Assembly (NCBI GenBank): GCA_900769615.1
Contig: CAAGHH010000021.1
Coordinates: forward strand, 1-64,000
Source: Selenomonadales bacterium
GTDB taxonomy: Bacteria; Bacillota; Negativicutes; Selenomonadales; Selenomonadaceae
Reading direction: 5' to 3'
Length of the DNA: 64,000 bases
The notes beneath the pieces were generated by a model. It was not told the origin of the DNA, ran no database searches, and worked only from the letters and a program-made list of their open reading frames with translations. The number at the start of each line of letters is the position of its first letter. Within the stretch, counting starts at the first letter, position 1. This document shows positions 1 through 9,138 of this stretch, piece after piece. The position numbers were made by a program, and so were the translations under genes.

Positions 1-102
1 CTTATTTCAATGCGTATGCCTTATTCAGATATTGCTAAAGCAACAAACACCTCAATCGAGGAAGTCCAGCGCATTGCTAAGGAAAATGGTCTTTCCTTAT
101 AA
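1..102 (+). CDS. C-terminal end of an unidentified protein (5' truncated by window)
   Basis: An open frame enters at base 1 and stops with TAA at 100-102, giving the last 33 residues. They form a short helix-turn-helix-like tail (motif DIAKATNTSIEEVQRIAKEN) of the kind often seen at the C-terminus of Rpn/PD-(D/E)XK transposase-like nucleases and some regulators. A good terminator follows 25 bases later, which supports a real gene end. The family cannot be fixed from so short a fragment; the nuclease comparison is inference. Confidence 0.5.
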   Translation, partial: LISMRMPYSDIAKATNTSIEEVQRIAKENGLSL

Positions 103-126
103 CAACAAAATATTTGCATCTTTCAA

Positions 127-155
127 GGCTGTCACTTTTGTGGCAGTCTTTTTCT
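127..155 (+). terminator. Rho-independent terminator of the left-edge gene
   Basis: A nine-pair stem (127-135 with 140-148, two G-U pairs) with a TTTT loop is followed directly by a run of five T and a further T-rich stretch. It ends the plus-strand gene that stops at 102. Confidence 0.8.
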
Positions 156-261
156 TGCTCTCATTTTGCAAAATCTCCTTTCAATTATGATGAACCTCGT
201 TCAGCTAAAATATGACAACTATTGCTGCCAAAAACAAAATTGCAATCTACAGACCCCTTTC

Positions 262-413
262 GGTCCTAACGGACCACTTTCCCCTACAAGGTTACAGCTA
301 TTTTATGCTGTAACCTTGCCGTTCCCGCTTGCGGGACGGTTCTTATTTATACTGCCGGAAAAGATGCTCTACCGATGCCTTCCCCGCTTGCGGGGAAGGT
401 GCCCTGCAAGGGC
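262..413. repeat. Cluster of five palindromic stem-loops in a gene-free gap (103-607)
   Basis: Five separate inverted repeats lie within 152 bases: 262-275 (5 bp stem), 288-317 (11 bp perfect stem), 319-339 (9 bp with one bulge), 378-399 (10 bp perfect stem, 2-base loop) and 401-413 (5 bp). The arms at 319-339 and 378-399 share the core CCCGCTTGCGGG. The GC-rich arms contrast with the AT-rich surroundings. This resembles dispersed intergenic palindromic (REP/BIME-like) elements rather than a gene. The remaining sequence from about 420 to 607 is AT-rich and shows nothing clear. Confidence 0.6.
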
Positions 414-607
414 GAAGAAGTTGCATTGCAAAAAATAATTTATTTCAAAAAACTGCTAAAACTTCCTACGTCAAAATTTTATGTGCTTTATAACTGCAAA
501 GAACCATGGACAGATAACAGCAAACTTTATTTATCATCAACCTTTGATAAAAATCAGCATAACTTGTAACTCGTTGTCACTGTTCGTAACAAATCATATT
601 ATTTAAA

Positions 608-2065
608 TTATTTTTTAAATTTTTCTTTATAACGCCTTATAACTACATTCATTAAATCTGTCATGTATTTTGATGAACTATACTTCTCATATACTTTACA
701 CAATATATAATAAGCTATGCAAAAAACTATTAAGAGACTACTCATACGAATAATTCTGTTTATAAAAAACATAAAAAGATATTCTCTTATAAACAAAGAA
801 AGAACAACTGCTATTAATAAATAAGGGATTGCTTGTCGCAGATAATTTATTATTGAAAGCGTTTCTCTGACGAAATATACCTGCAATATACTCATAGATA
901 ATTCAGCTGCTAAAGTACCTATCACAGCTCCTTTTGCACCATAAATAGGAATCAATGCAAAATTTACTATACCATTAATCAACACCCCAAAAATAAATGT
1001 AGCAATATATTCATTATCTCTTCCCTTAGATAACAAAAATTGTGAACGAATAACTTCTCCCACTGTCCAAATAGGTATAGTAATACTTAATCCTATCATC
1101 AAAGAAGAACACTCCGCAAAATCATTTCCCCAAAACAATGGAGCAAAATCATCTGCAATTACTACCGTAACACCAGCTACAATAAATGAAAATATCAATG
1201 ACAATATTAACGAACGACAAAATTTTAAATTAGCTTCCAAGTTTTTCCCCATAGCATATAAATATGTGAGATTTGGGCAAACTGCCGTTCCCAACGCTGA
1301 TATTATACTGCGAGGAACTAAAACTTTAGTTGCACAAAGGTAATATCCAACGTCAACTGTTCCAAACAAATGACCTATCATTATTCTGTCCATTGATTGA
1401 TACAAATTATACGCTAGCATAGGAATGATTAACATTACCATTGGCAAATACATACGGCGACATTCAATAAAATTTGGTTTTACAAAGTATACGAAATTAC
1501 GTGCATATAAAAAGCCTATAATTGCCGGTATCAAACTACTCATTGTCATAATAAAAAAGTACAAAACTAAATCATGCGGTTTTTTTACCAATAACAGTAT
1601 CAGAAAAAAAGCCGTTATTTTAACTACGCCATCTCTAATAGTAATAGGCTTCATGTTCTCAATACCACAATAAAAGAACGCATTATCAAACATCGCCGCT
1701 ATCAATACACCTAACTTTATTAAAAAATAAAGTTCATACGATGAATTATTAGTAAATATAAACAACAAGTAGATAATAATAACTATCAAAATATTTACCG
1801 TATTTATGGCTAGAACATTACTATAGATTTGTGACATTTTTTCTTTATTATCACGCACTTTAGCTATTTCACGCATACCAAACCGATATACACCAGTGGT
1901 AGCAAAAACAAAAAAAATCCCTGTAACAGCATCTACGTAACCATAAATTCCTAATGCCTCAGCACCTAGTGCTCGTGACAATATTGGTGATGTTATTAAC
2001 GGTAACAACATGGCAAACATATTATAAATGCCAATATACATAAAATTCTTTTTTATATTACTCAT
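608..2065 (-). CDS. wzx: Polysaccharide flippase, Wzx-like
   Basis: A 485-residue integral membrane protein of the MOP/polysaccharide-transport superfamily, with about 12-14 hydrophobic segments along its whole length. The N-terminal block (SPILSRALGAEALGIYGY) is the usual start of Wzx proteins. It would move lipid-linked repeat units across the inner membrane. The ATG at 2065 overlaps the stop of the upstream glycosyltransferase by eight bases, so the two are likely cotranslated. It is the last gene of the surface-polysaccharide operon; no convincing terminator is visible downstream. The family is clear; the specific substrate is not. Confidence 0.88.
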   Translation of the reverse strand: MSNIKKNFMYIGIYNMFAMLLPLITSPILSRALGAEALGIYGYVDAVTGIFFVFATTGVYRFGMREIAKVRDNKEKMSQIYSNVLAINTVNILIVIIIYLLFIFTNNSSYELYFLIKLGVLIAAMFDNAFFYCGIENMKPITIRDGVVKITAFFLILLLVKKPHDLVLYFFIMTMSSLIPAIIGFLYARNFVYFVKPNFIECRRMYLPMVMLIIPMLAYNLYQSMDRIMIGHLFGTVDVGYYLCATKVLVPRSIISALGTAVCPNLTYLYAMGKNLEANLKFCRSLILSLIFSFIVAGVTVVIADDFAPLFWGNDFAECSSLMIGLSITIPIWTVGEVIRSQFLLSKGRDNEYIATFIFGVLINGIVNFALIPIYGAKGAVIGTLAAELSMSILQVYFVRETLSIINYLRQAIPYLLIAVVLSLFIREYLFMFFINRIIRMSSLLIVFCIAYYILCKVYEKYSSSKYMTDLMNVVIRRYKEKFKK

Positions 2066-3071
2066 TTATTTGATGATACAAGTGTTCATTGCTTTGCCAA
2101 CACCTAGTACGAAAACGATTTAACCAAAACTTACTAATAAACGGATATAATATTTTTTTTACCAAGTATTTTATATCAGGCTTTTTATAAAAAGGATTAT
2201 ATTCTCGCCACGGTGACATAGCAAAGTATTTCTGCCAAATTTTTGCATCAGAACAAGCATATGGACGAACCCAAGGATGTCCAAAATAATCGCCAGAATA
2301 ATGAATTACATTTAATGTTTTTTTAGCTGATAATATTTCATTTGATGAATAATATTGTTTAATACTTTTTCCGGAAAAATAATAGATATCATTTGGACTG
2401 TAGTGACGCAAAAGATAAATCATGCCATATTTTACTGGCAGTGTTTGAATTTTCCCTTTTATACAGATATTAATAATATCTTGATCATGTAGTGCAGGAT
2501 ATATTTTTAAATTTTTTATATATTCCATAATACGTAACTCTACTTTTTCCTGCCGCCATAAATATAAATTTACCAACATAAGACCAGACTGAAAATATAC
2601 CTCATATTCATCAAAACCAATAACCTTATTATAATTAACTGGCCATACATCACGAATTGCTGCTAAAATTTTATTCTTCTTTAATTCTGTTGTATAAAGT
2701 TCGGTTAAATCACATTGTATTATAGTATCAGCATCGATATAAATTACCTTATCGACATCTTTACTAATTGCACTACCCATAAATAGTCTAGCGTACATAT
2801 ATGAAATCTGACCCTTACGAACCATACCAGGTTCATCTGCTAAAGCCGTACTTAATAGTACTGACATTTTATTTGATATATCAATGCAATCAATTTTACA
2901 CAAATATTTATTAGCAATTTTATTGAATTTTTCTTTAGTTTTTAGCGAAAACGTATCACATAATATCCAAAAATGTACCCCCCCACTGGACAGATTTTGC
3001 ATTATACTAATAATACTTGTGCCAACGATAGGAGCATAATCCTCGTTGCAGGTATAACACACTTGTATCAA
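2058..3071 (-). CDS. Family 8 glycosyltransferase carrying a 7-G tract
   Basis: A 337-residue GT8-family enzyme (LgtC/general stress protein A type). It opens with the typical VCYTCNEDYAPIVGTSI block and has the metal-binding DxD in YIDADTI near residues 110-116 and a late HYSGDYFGHPW motif. It starts at TTG (3071) behind an AGAGGTG ribosome-binding site six bases upstream. Codons 28-31 (SSGGV) contain seven consecutive G on the coding strand (2978-2984); gain or loss of one G would truncate the protein after about 30 residues. In this sequence the frame is open. The sugar donor and acceptor are unknown. Confidence 0.88.
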   Translation of the reverse strand: MIQVCYTCNEDYAPIVGTSIISIMQNLSSGGVHFWILCDTFSLKTKEKFNKIANKYLCKIDCIDISNKMSVLLSTALADEPGMVRKGQISYMYARLFMGSAISKDVDKVIYIDADTIIQCDLTELYTTELKKNKILAAIRDVWPVNYNKVIGFDEYEVYFQSGLMLVNLYLWRQEKVELRIMEYIKNLKIYPALHDQDIINICIKGKIQTLPVKYGMIYLLRHYSPNDIYYFSGKSIKQYYSSNEILSAKKTLNVIHYSGDYFGHPWVRPYACSDAKIWQKYFAMSPWREYNPFYKKPDIKYLVKKILYPFISKFWLNRFRTRCWQSNEHLYHQINE

Positions 3072-3102
3072 AATTTACACCTCTTCTTTATTTTTCTTTA
3101 TT

Positions 3103-4045
3103 TTATACCCATTTATAGCAACCAGATTTTAAAGCTAATCGATAGCAAAAACCTTTCAGACCTGTTGCTTTAAAAATTTTCACTGCTGAAAAATCACACT
3201 CTGGATTAGATTTCAGTATTACCCCATCTCCTTGTTTAGATATATTACGCAAATGACGAACCATATAACCATAACAAAAGTCTTTACAATTTTCTAATAA
3301 ATTAATTTCTGAATAATGCTGCGCCGCTTGTTCTAATGCCATAAGACATATTTTAGTATCAGCAATACGCTTAATTGTTGATTTACTATCTGATACTGAT
3401 TTTCCTGTTCCAACATAATGATAATATATCGGTTTTTCCACAACAACTGCCTTTTGAATTTTGCGCAATGATATATACTGAAAATTCATATACATATCAT
3501 CTCCAAACATAATAGATTCAGGCAAACTATTTTTAACTGGAATAAAAACATCTCGATAATATATCTTATCCCAAACTGCATTCATCGTTGCTTTAAATAG
3601 CCTTCGTAACACATACTCGGTTTTATCCCCCCCCATGTGGACAATCGACCTTTTCTATTTTAGTATTTTGACCTTGATTAACTAAATAATTATTAAAAAT
3701 ATATATATCTGCTTGTTCCTGCACCATATCATGCAATGTTTGCATATAATCTGATGTAACTTCATCATCACTATCAATAAACGTTATATACCTACCTTGT
3801 GATTCATCAATACCACGACGCCGTGCAGCGACACCACCACCATTTTCCTGATGAATAAGCTTCATGTTATCATATCTACTATCATATTCAGCTAATATTG
3901 ACAAAGTATCTTGGTCATAGGAACCATCATTTACTACGACTACCTCATAATCAGAAAAATTTCCCTTTTGAACTAAAATACTATCTAATGATCTTCGCAA
4001 ATCTTCACCGGTATTGTATACAGGAATAATCACACTGAACAGCAT
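3103..4045 (-). pseudogene. Family 2 glycosyltransferase, frameshifted at an 8-G tract (probable contingency gene, off)
   Basis: Two adjacent frames make one GT2 enzyme. The first (4045 to 3623) has FSVIIPVYNT, VVVVNDGS and the DSDD motif in FIDSDD. The second (from 3636 to 3103) supplies the C-terminal half. The break is exactly at eight consecutive G on the coding strand (3627-3634), where the upstream frame reads CPHGGG then stops. Seven G (or ten) would restore one 313-residue protein reading CPHGGDKTEY. This is the signature of slipped-strand phase variation; a sequencing error in the homopolymer is the alternative. Confidence 0.85.
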
Positions 4046-5254
4046 TCATTTTCTCCTTTCATTCACTAAAGACAGCAATGCCTTTTCATAAGTATCTTTG
4101 CTGCGCGATAAATTATAATCCCTATCTATTACTCTCAATGCAGCTTGTTCCATTTTATTATATAGACTAGTATCATTAGCTAATTGTTGAATATAATTGC
4201 TGTATTCCGCTGCTGTTTCACAATGATAATAATCATTACCATGCTTAGCAGGAATTCCTTCAATACCAATATTATTAGTAAGAATCGGCATACCTGTTGC
4301 AAAAGCAGTTAAAAGTTTTGTTTTTATTCCGCTGCCAAAAAGCAACGGACAAGCAAAACAAAATGAATTTTCAAATCTGCTACGCACTTCTTCCTCTGTA
4401 ACAAACCCGGTAATTATTATCCGTTCTGATGCTTTTTCTTTTAATGACTCTACTGGTTTTCCCCCCATAACAATAAATCGAAACTTATCTGGCAAAAGTG
4501 GCATAACATTATCAATAAACCACAAAGCACTCATATAATTTTCTGGGCGACTCATCAAACCATAAAATAATATATCATAATTTCCATTATAATGATGTTT
4601 ATAATAATCAATATAATGAGCTGACACATGCACCATTTTGTTTTCTGACAAATTATTCGAATCATTTAATAGAATATTTTTATTAGTCACATTTAGTAAA
4701 AACATCAAATCTATTTTTGATAAAGCCATTAATTCTACTTTTTTAGCGTAATTATAAAAACGGTTACGCAATTTTCTTTTTATGCAATTATTTTCTATTA
4801 GCATTCTATTATAGGTACCTTGATATCCTATATCATGTAAAACAGCTACTATTTTAGCATTTTTAAAAATTCTTTTCACATCATCAATCCATAGATATGC
4901 TGATACTGTTTCTAAAATAACAACCTGCGGATAATATCCGTCTTGCTTAATTTTTTTTAATATCGAAAATACATTATTTCTTATTTGTTTAGATGTTTTA
5001 TATAAATATTTTTGTCCTGGATTTAGCAGCCAGCCTATTCCCTTTTCCAGCTTTACCAAACTATTTTCCAGATTATTTTCTTTATTTAATAAATAGTATC
5101 TATCCACCTTGTCATGTACCGCTGGTTTTGTCCTAGCTATCATTCTAATCTTATGACCTTGTTTTGCCATATGTTCCATATATAAATTTATAGTTTCAGC
5201 TCCTGCACTAGCATCAGGTCTTAAATCTATAGGTGCAATTGATAAAATATCCAT
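4046..5254 (-). CDS. GT-B glycosyltransferase (GT4-like)
   Basis: About 402 residues with two Rossmann-like halves. The N-terminus MDILSIAPIDLRPDASAGAE and the C-terminal donor-site block LLFGSGIKTKLLTAFATGMP are typical of family 4/1 transferases. I place the start at ATG 5254, nine codons inside the longest frame, because an AGAGGA ribosome-binding site lies just upstream and homologues begin there. It ends one base before the next gene. A six-G stretch (4463-4468) occurs in the MGGKP codons. The sugar transferred is unknown. Confidence 0.85.
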   Translation of the reverse strand: MDILSIAPIDLRPDASAGAETINLYMEHMAKQGHKIRMIARTKPAVHDKVDRYYLLNKENNLENSLVKLEKGIGWLLNPGQKYLYKTSKQIRNNVFSILKKIKQDGYYPQVVILETVSAYLWIDDVKRIFKNAKIVAVLHDIGYQGTYNRMLIENNCIKRKLRNRFYNYAKKVELMALSKIDLMFLLNVTNKNILLNDSNNLSENKMVHVSAHYIDYYKHHYNGNYDILFYGLMSRPENYMSALWFIDNVMPLLPDKFRFIVMGGKPVESLKEKASERIIITGFVTEEEVRSRFENSFCFACPLLFGSGIKTKLLTAFATGMPILTNNIGIEGIPAKHGNDYYHCETAAEYSNYIQQLANDTSLYNKMEQAALRVIDRDYNLSRSKDTYEKALLSLVNERRK

Positions 5255-5383
5255 ACAAAATCCTCTTTCATTATTAATCATATAACTTATTTTTGATATT
5301 TAATTTTAATAACACTACTATCTATCATATTTTTTACAGTTATTATAATAACGAAAATCCATTTTCATATTTTATATCAAACA

Positions 5384-6589
5384 TTATTTTAATCGATTTT
5401 CATGTTTATAATTATAATTAACCCATGATATAGTACACAATACAAACACTGCATATGGATAAATAATCTGTGTAATGAATATATCTACCATCCCTGATAT
5501 TAGTGCTGTTATTGATAAAGAAAAAAACATTATTTTATTCTGTTTTAATTTTGATTTAAATCCTTTAAAAATTGGAATAAAATAAACATATAAATAAACA
5601 ATAAGCCCTAATAATCCATTTTTTGCCAACACATCTAAATAAGCTATTTCAAATGTTCCTATTCCTACTAACAAAATCCAAATTCTATGATCATAATCTC
5701 CATAATTGCTATTATATAATATATCACCATGACCAAATAGCATAACATTAGCATCTGTTCCATATTGATTTAAATAACTCCATAACCCTAAAAATCTAAA
5801 TCCATAAGATGCTGATTCCATAATTATCATAGATATGAAAACATATCCACATAGGCAAATAAACATCATCAAAAAAATATAAAATATAAATCGCGATTCT
5901 TTTTTTATCTTATAAAAAACATCTTTATTAAGCAACGCTGTATATACTAACATTAATATCCAAGTTGCTCTTGATGCTCCAGCTAACATAAAAATAATTA
6001 ACAAAACTATTGCAATACAATCAGCCTTATTTTTCTCTACGAATTTGAAATAACTAGAAATTGCCATATATGCTGAAAAAATACAAATAGATGATGCATT
6101 TTTGTGTCCCAATCCAGCAGTTAAAGCATAACTCATACCTTCGGTAGGTATTGTAACAATTTCTCCTCCTAACAGTGGGGTAATAATCATAGATGTTATA
6201 AATGTTAATAAAATAGTATAGCCAAACAATCTTATTGTTTTAAAATCATTCAATAAATGATAACCATAAACATAAAAAACAAGCATAATAAAAAAAGATA
6301 TTAAAGGTGATATTTTTTGCATTACACTTAGATCTTTTTGTACAATTATCCCCAATGATAATAAAATTAACAAAACAATAAATATACATTTATCTTTATT
6401 TATTGTCAATTTTATATTTCTGCAAGTTGTTCCAATTATATACATTAACAATATAAACATACCTAAGTATATTAATATTTTGCCAATACTTCCAATTGCA
6501 GTATTATGTCCAAAGAACATTAAGAATGAGCCTAAACAAACGCATATATTTTTTATACATTGCTTATTTTTTATAACTATTTTTATCAA
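5384..6589 (-). CDS. wzy: O-antigen/capsule polymerase, Wzy-like
   Basis: A 401-residue protein with about 10-12 membrane segments and a large central loop, as in Wzy polymerases and O-antigen ligases. Sequence conservation in this family is low, so the call rests on topology and on position between glycosyltransferases and with wzx and wzz in the locus. It starts at TTG (6589) behind AAGGAG and overlaps the previous stop as TTGA. It would polymerise repeat units on the periplasmic side. Confidence 0.75.
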   Translation of the reverse strand: MIKIVIKNKQCIKNICVCLGSFLMFFGHNTAIGSIGKILIYLGMFILLMYIIGTTCRNIKLTINKDKCIFIVLLILLSLGIIVQKDLSVMQKISPLISFFIMLVFYVYGYHLLNDFKTIRLFGYTILLTFITSMIITPLLGGEIVTIPTEGMSYALTAGLGHKNASSICIFSAYMAISSYFKFVEKNKADCIAIVLLIIFMLAGASRATWILMLVYTALLNKDVFYKIKKESRFIFYIFLMMFICLCGYVFISMIIMESASYGFRFLGLWSYLNQYGTDANVMLFGHGDILYNSNYGDYDHRIWILLVGIGTFEIAYLDVLAKNGLLGLIVYLYVYFIPIFKGFKSKLKQNKIMFFSLSITALISGMVDIFITQIIYPYAVFVLCTISWVNYNYKHENRLK

Positions 6590-7548
6590 AATATATCGCT
6601 CCTTATTATGTAATCATAATAAGTATTTTTTTTCAAAAATTCTATATCAGTAAACTTATAACTCAATTTATGAAATGATGTTTCGTCTTTTATAGCTTGC
6701 CATATTTCTTCATTATATGGTTCAAACAATCTTAACAATAAGATATGAGGTACTTCATTAGAAAAAGGAATTATCTTAGACCATTCTTTAGGACACTTAG
6801 CTCTAACTACCTCTGTTATTTGATGGAAAATAAAATAATCCCACATAACATCATGATCTTGCCAATATTCATAAAGCAAATCCAAAGTTAAACGCAGCAA
6901 GATAGCACCTGGTTTGGCGGTAATAAACCAGGTGCTAAAGCACAGACTGTGACCATCACAGCCTGGCTTTAGCAACTGAAAAACAAACATATCTGAATCA
7001 AGCATATACGCTGGTGGAGTAGCTGTACATAATACGGTTGCATCTATCCATGTACCCCCATACCTAGTTAATAGTTCCAAACGTAACAAATCAGACATAT
7101 GCGTACGACTAATAATACCACTATTAATTTTATCTTCTATAAACTTTGGAAATGTTACATAATCATGATAATTATCTTCTGTAATTAAAACTATTTCTCT
7201 ATCTGTTATATGCTTTTTTATTGAAGCATAGCATTTCTTAACTAATTCTGGTGCTTTATCTATTCCTTGAAACCAGCAGAAATAAACTTTTCTAGGTATT
7301 ATTTTTTTATTTTTGCTATTTTCTTCATTATTATATTTATCCAATAATTTATCTACTCTATTTTCATACAATTTATATATTTTTTGATTAGTTTTAAACT
7401 GTGCTACCAAGCGAAGAATTTCCAACGCTTTTTTTGATTTTCCTAATACAATAAATGTTATTATTGCCGGAAGCAATGCCCCTGTACGCCAATAGTTTTT
7501 TAATAAAGAAAATCCACCTTGCTCTTTAAAAATCTTTTTTATATTCAT
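6586..7548 (-). CDS. Capsular polysaccharide synthesis glycosyltransferase (Caps_synth/GT32-like)
   Basis: About 320 residues. The region IPRKVYFCWFQGIDKAPELV followed by SRTHMSDLLRLELL and YGGTWIDATV matches the Caps_synth family, in which the GGTWID segment carries the DXD-type metal site. An ATG at 7548 is chosen; a TTG at 7566 in the same frame is also possible, and neither has a strong ribosome-binding site. It lies four bases after the HAD phosphatase gene if the TTG is used. It probably adds a sugar or glycerol-phosphate-linked residue during repeat-unit assembly; specificity cannot be read. Confidence 0.8.
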   Translation of the reverse strand: MNIKKIFKEQGGFSLLKNYWRTGALLPAIITFIVLGKSKKALEILRLVAQFKTNQKIYKLYENRVDKLLDKYNNEENSKNKKIIPRKVYFCWFQGIDKAPELVKKCYASIKKHITDREIVLITEDNYHDYVTFPKFIEDKINSGIISRTHMSDLLRLELLTRYGGTWIDATVLCTATPPAYMLDSDMFVFQLLKPGCDGHSLCFSTWFITAKPGAILLRLTLDLLYEYWQDHDVMWDYFIFHQITEVVRAKCPKEWSKIIPFSNEVPHILLLRLFEPYNEEIWQAIKDETSFHKLSYKFTDIEFLKKNTYYDYIIRSDIF

Positions 7549-7569
7549 CAGATTATTCGCTTTCAAAAA

Positions 7570-8397
7570 TCATTTATATAATTCTGCTATTTTTTGGACT
7601 GACGAAATAGTATACGTTGGTTTCTTAACTGAACTTGTAATTTCACTAGCTGTTGCCTCACCAGTTAATACGCATATACTATCAACTCCAGCATTTATAC
7701 CTGCTGCTATATCAGTATAAAGTCTATCCCCAACTACTACAGTATCTGTTTTCTCATAGCCATATTTATCACAAACTTCTTGAATCATAATAGGCTCCGG
7801 TTTTCCCATATATTTAGGTTCTTTCCCTGTAGCAAAAGCAATCATTTTGCAAATAGCTCCACAATCAGGAATATAACCAAAACTTACTGGACATACCAAA
7901 TCTGGATTAGTTGCTATGTAATCGACCTTCTGTCGACTAAGGATTTCACAGGTATTGCGCAATTTTTCTGATGTCAATTCAGTATCGAATCCAACTAATA
8001 CCACATCAACATCAGTAGCTTTAGTTGTCACATCAATTCCTGATTGTTGTAATTCAGCTATAAACGATTTTGTCCCTTGACAATAAATGCGTTTATTGCT
8101 ATATGTTTTTTTCATATATAAAATAGTAGCTTGTACAGATGTAAAAAAATTACTCTCATCAGCATTTATATACATTGTTCTTACATAATTCACATAATCA
8201 GCCAAGGATTTTGATGAATTATTTGTTATGAAAACATATTTACCGTGATTTTGTTCTATATTTTTAAGTAACTCTAACGTTCCAGGAATTACTACGCCAT
8301 CATTGCAAATAGTCCCATCCATATCAAACAGCCATAATTTTTTTCTTTTCAATGCTGAAAAATCTTTACCAAAATAATCACATAACAATATTATCAA
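7570..8397 (-). CDS. HAD-IIA family phosphatase (NagD-like)
   Basis: A 275-residue HAD-superfamily hydrolase. Motif I is FDMDGT near residues 24-29, motif II is FITNNSS, the lysine motif is in GKPEP, and motif IV is VVGDRLYTDI, with the C2 cap typical of the NagD/p-nitrophenyl phosphatase group. It appears to start at TTG (8397) with AGAAAGG upstream. Its place between a cytidylyl-type transferase and a transferase gene, next to a glycerol-phosphate dehydrogenase homologue, suggests a role in making an activated glycerol, for example dephosphorylating dihydroxyacetone phosphate. That role is inference. Confidence 0.85.
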   Translation of the reverse strand: MIILLCDYFGKDFSALKRKKLWLFDMDGTICNDGVVIPGTLELLKNIEQNHGKYVFITNNSSKSLADYVNYVRTMYINADESNFFTSVQATILYMKKTYSNKRIYCQGTKSFIAELQQSGIDVTTKATDVDVVLVGFDTELTSEKLRNTCEILSRQKVDYIATNPDLVCPVSFGYIPDCGAICKMIAFATGKEPKYMGKPEPIMIQEVCDKYGYEKTDTVVVGDRLYTDIAAGINAGVDSICVLTGEATASEITSSVKKPTYTISSVQKIAELYK

Positions 8398-8407
8398 CCA
8401 TGCCTTT

Positions 8408-9127
8408 CTACTTTGAAAATAGCATCTCAGCCTTTCTCAAATCATCATGATTATCTATCTCTAGCCATCTGCCATTGATATCTAAAGGTGCAAATTCTAT
8501 TTCAGACAAAATTTCAGCTAATGCCACTTCACTCCACATATTGAGATTTTTTTCTTTTTCAATATATTTGCTACATATATTGAAAAAAGCTTTTCCTCCA
8601 TCAGAACCAAATTTATATACATCTATAGAACAACCATATGCATTATCTTTATTAATTTTCTTAGATATATCAATAATGCGTCTATTTTTAACTTCTATTT
8701 TCATTGATTCATCATTGAACGCACCTTTATCAACAGCAATCATATTCGGCTTACCATCACTAAGTAAATCCTTTACTATCACACTATCATAAAAAACATC
8801 AGCATTCATCATTAAAAATGACTTTATATTATTATCAGTAAACATACTTTTTATACCTATATAAGCTGAATACATATTATTAGTATTTCTATAATCAGCA
8901 GAAGTAATAAAGTTTATACCTTTATAGTTAGCCATCACTTTATTTTCTAATATCTCACTTTTATATCCAGTAACAATTGTAATATCATTTATATTATTTT
9001 CTTGTAAATTTTCAATTTGTCTAAATAAAATTGGCATTCCATTTACTTCAACTAATGATTTAGGTTTATCATTAGTTATTGGTGCTAAACGAGAACCTAA
9101 CCCTGCCGCTAAAATTAATGCTTTCAT
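8408..9127 (-). CDS. Nucleotidyltransferase, possibly cytidylyltransferase of a CDP-glycerol pathway
   Basis: A 239-residue NTP_transferase-fold enzyme. The N-terminal signature LILAAGLGSRLAPITNDKPK binds the nucleotide and MNADVFYDS supplies the metal site. It resembles LicC-type and sugar-phosphate nucleotidyltransferases. The ATG at 9127 follows a strong AGGAGGT site. It is flanked by a glycerol-1-phosphate dehydrogenase homologue and a HAD phosphatase, so a glycerol-phosphate cytidylyltransferase role is likely, but the substrate cannot be proved from sequence. Confidence 0.82.
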   Translation of the reverse strand: MKALILAAGLGSRLAPITNDKPKSLVEVNGMPILFRQIENLQENNINDITIVTGYKSEILENKVMANYKGINFITSADYRNTNNMYSAYIGIKSMFTDNNIKSFLMMNADVFYDSVIVKDLLSDGKPNMIAVDKGAFNDESMKIEVKNRRIIDISKKINKDNAYGCSIDVYKFGSDGGKAFFNICSKYIEKEKNLNMWSEVALAEILSEIEFAPLDINGRWLEIDNHDDLRKAEMLFSK

Positions 9128-9138
9128 ATAAATACCTC

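Noticed and set aside
378..413. Could the palindromes be a CRISPR array?
   Set aside because: Unit length and spacing are irregular and there is no repeated unit with unique spacers; no cas genes are nearby.
166..569. Two overlapping plus-strand frames of 90 and 64 residues in the left gap
   Set aside because: They run through the palindrome cluster, lack ribosome-binding sites and have no protein-like composition.
3103..3636. Separate second glycosyltransferase gene with its own ATG at 3636
   Set aside because: It lacks the nucleotide-binding N-terminal domain, has no ribosome-binding site, and its start lies at the G tract; it is the C-terminal half of the GT2 gene.
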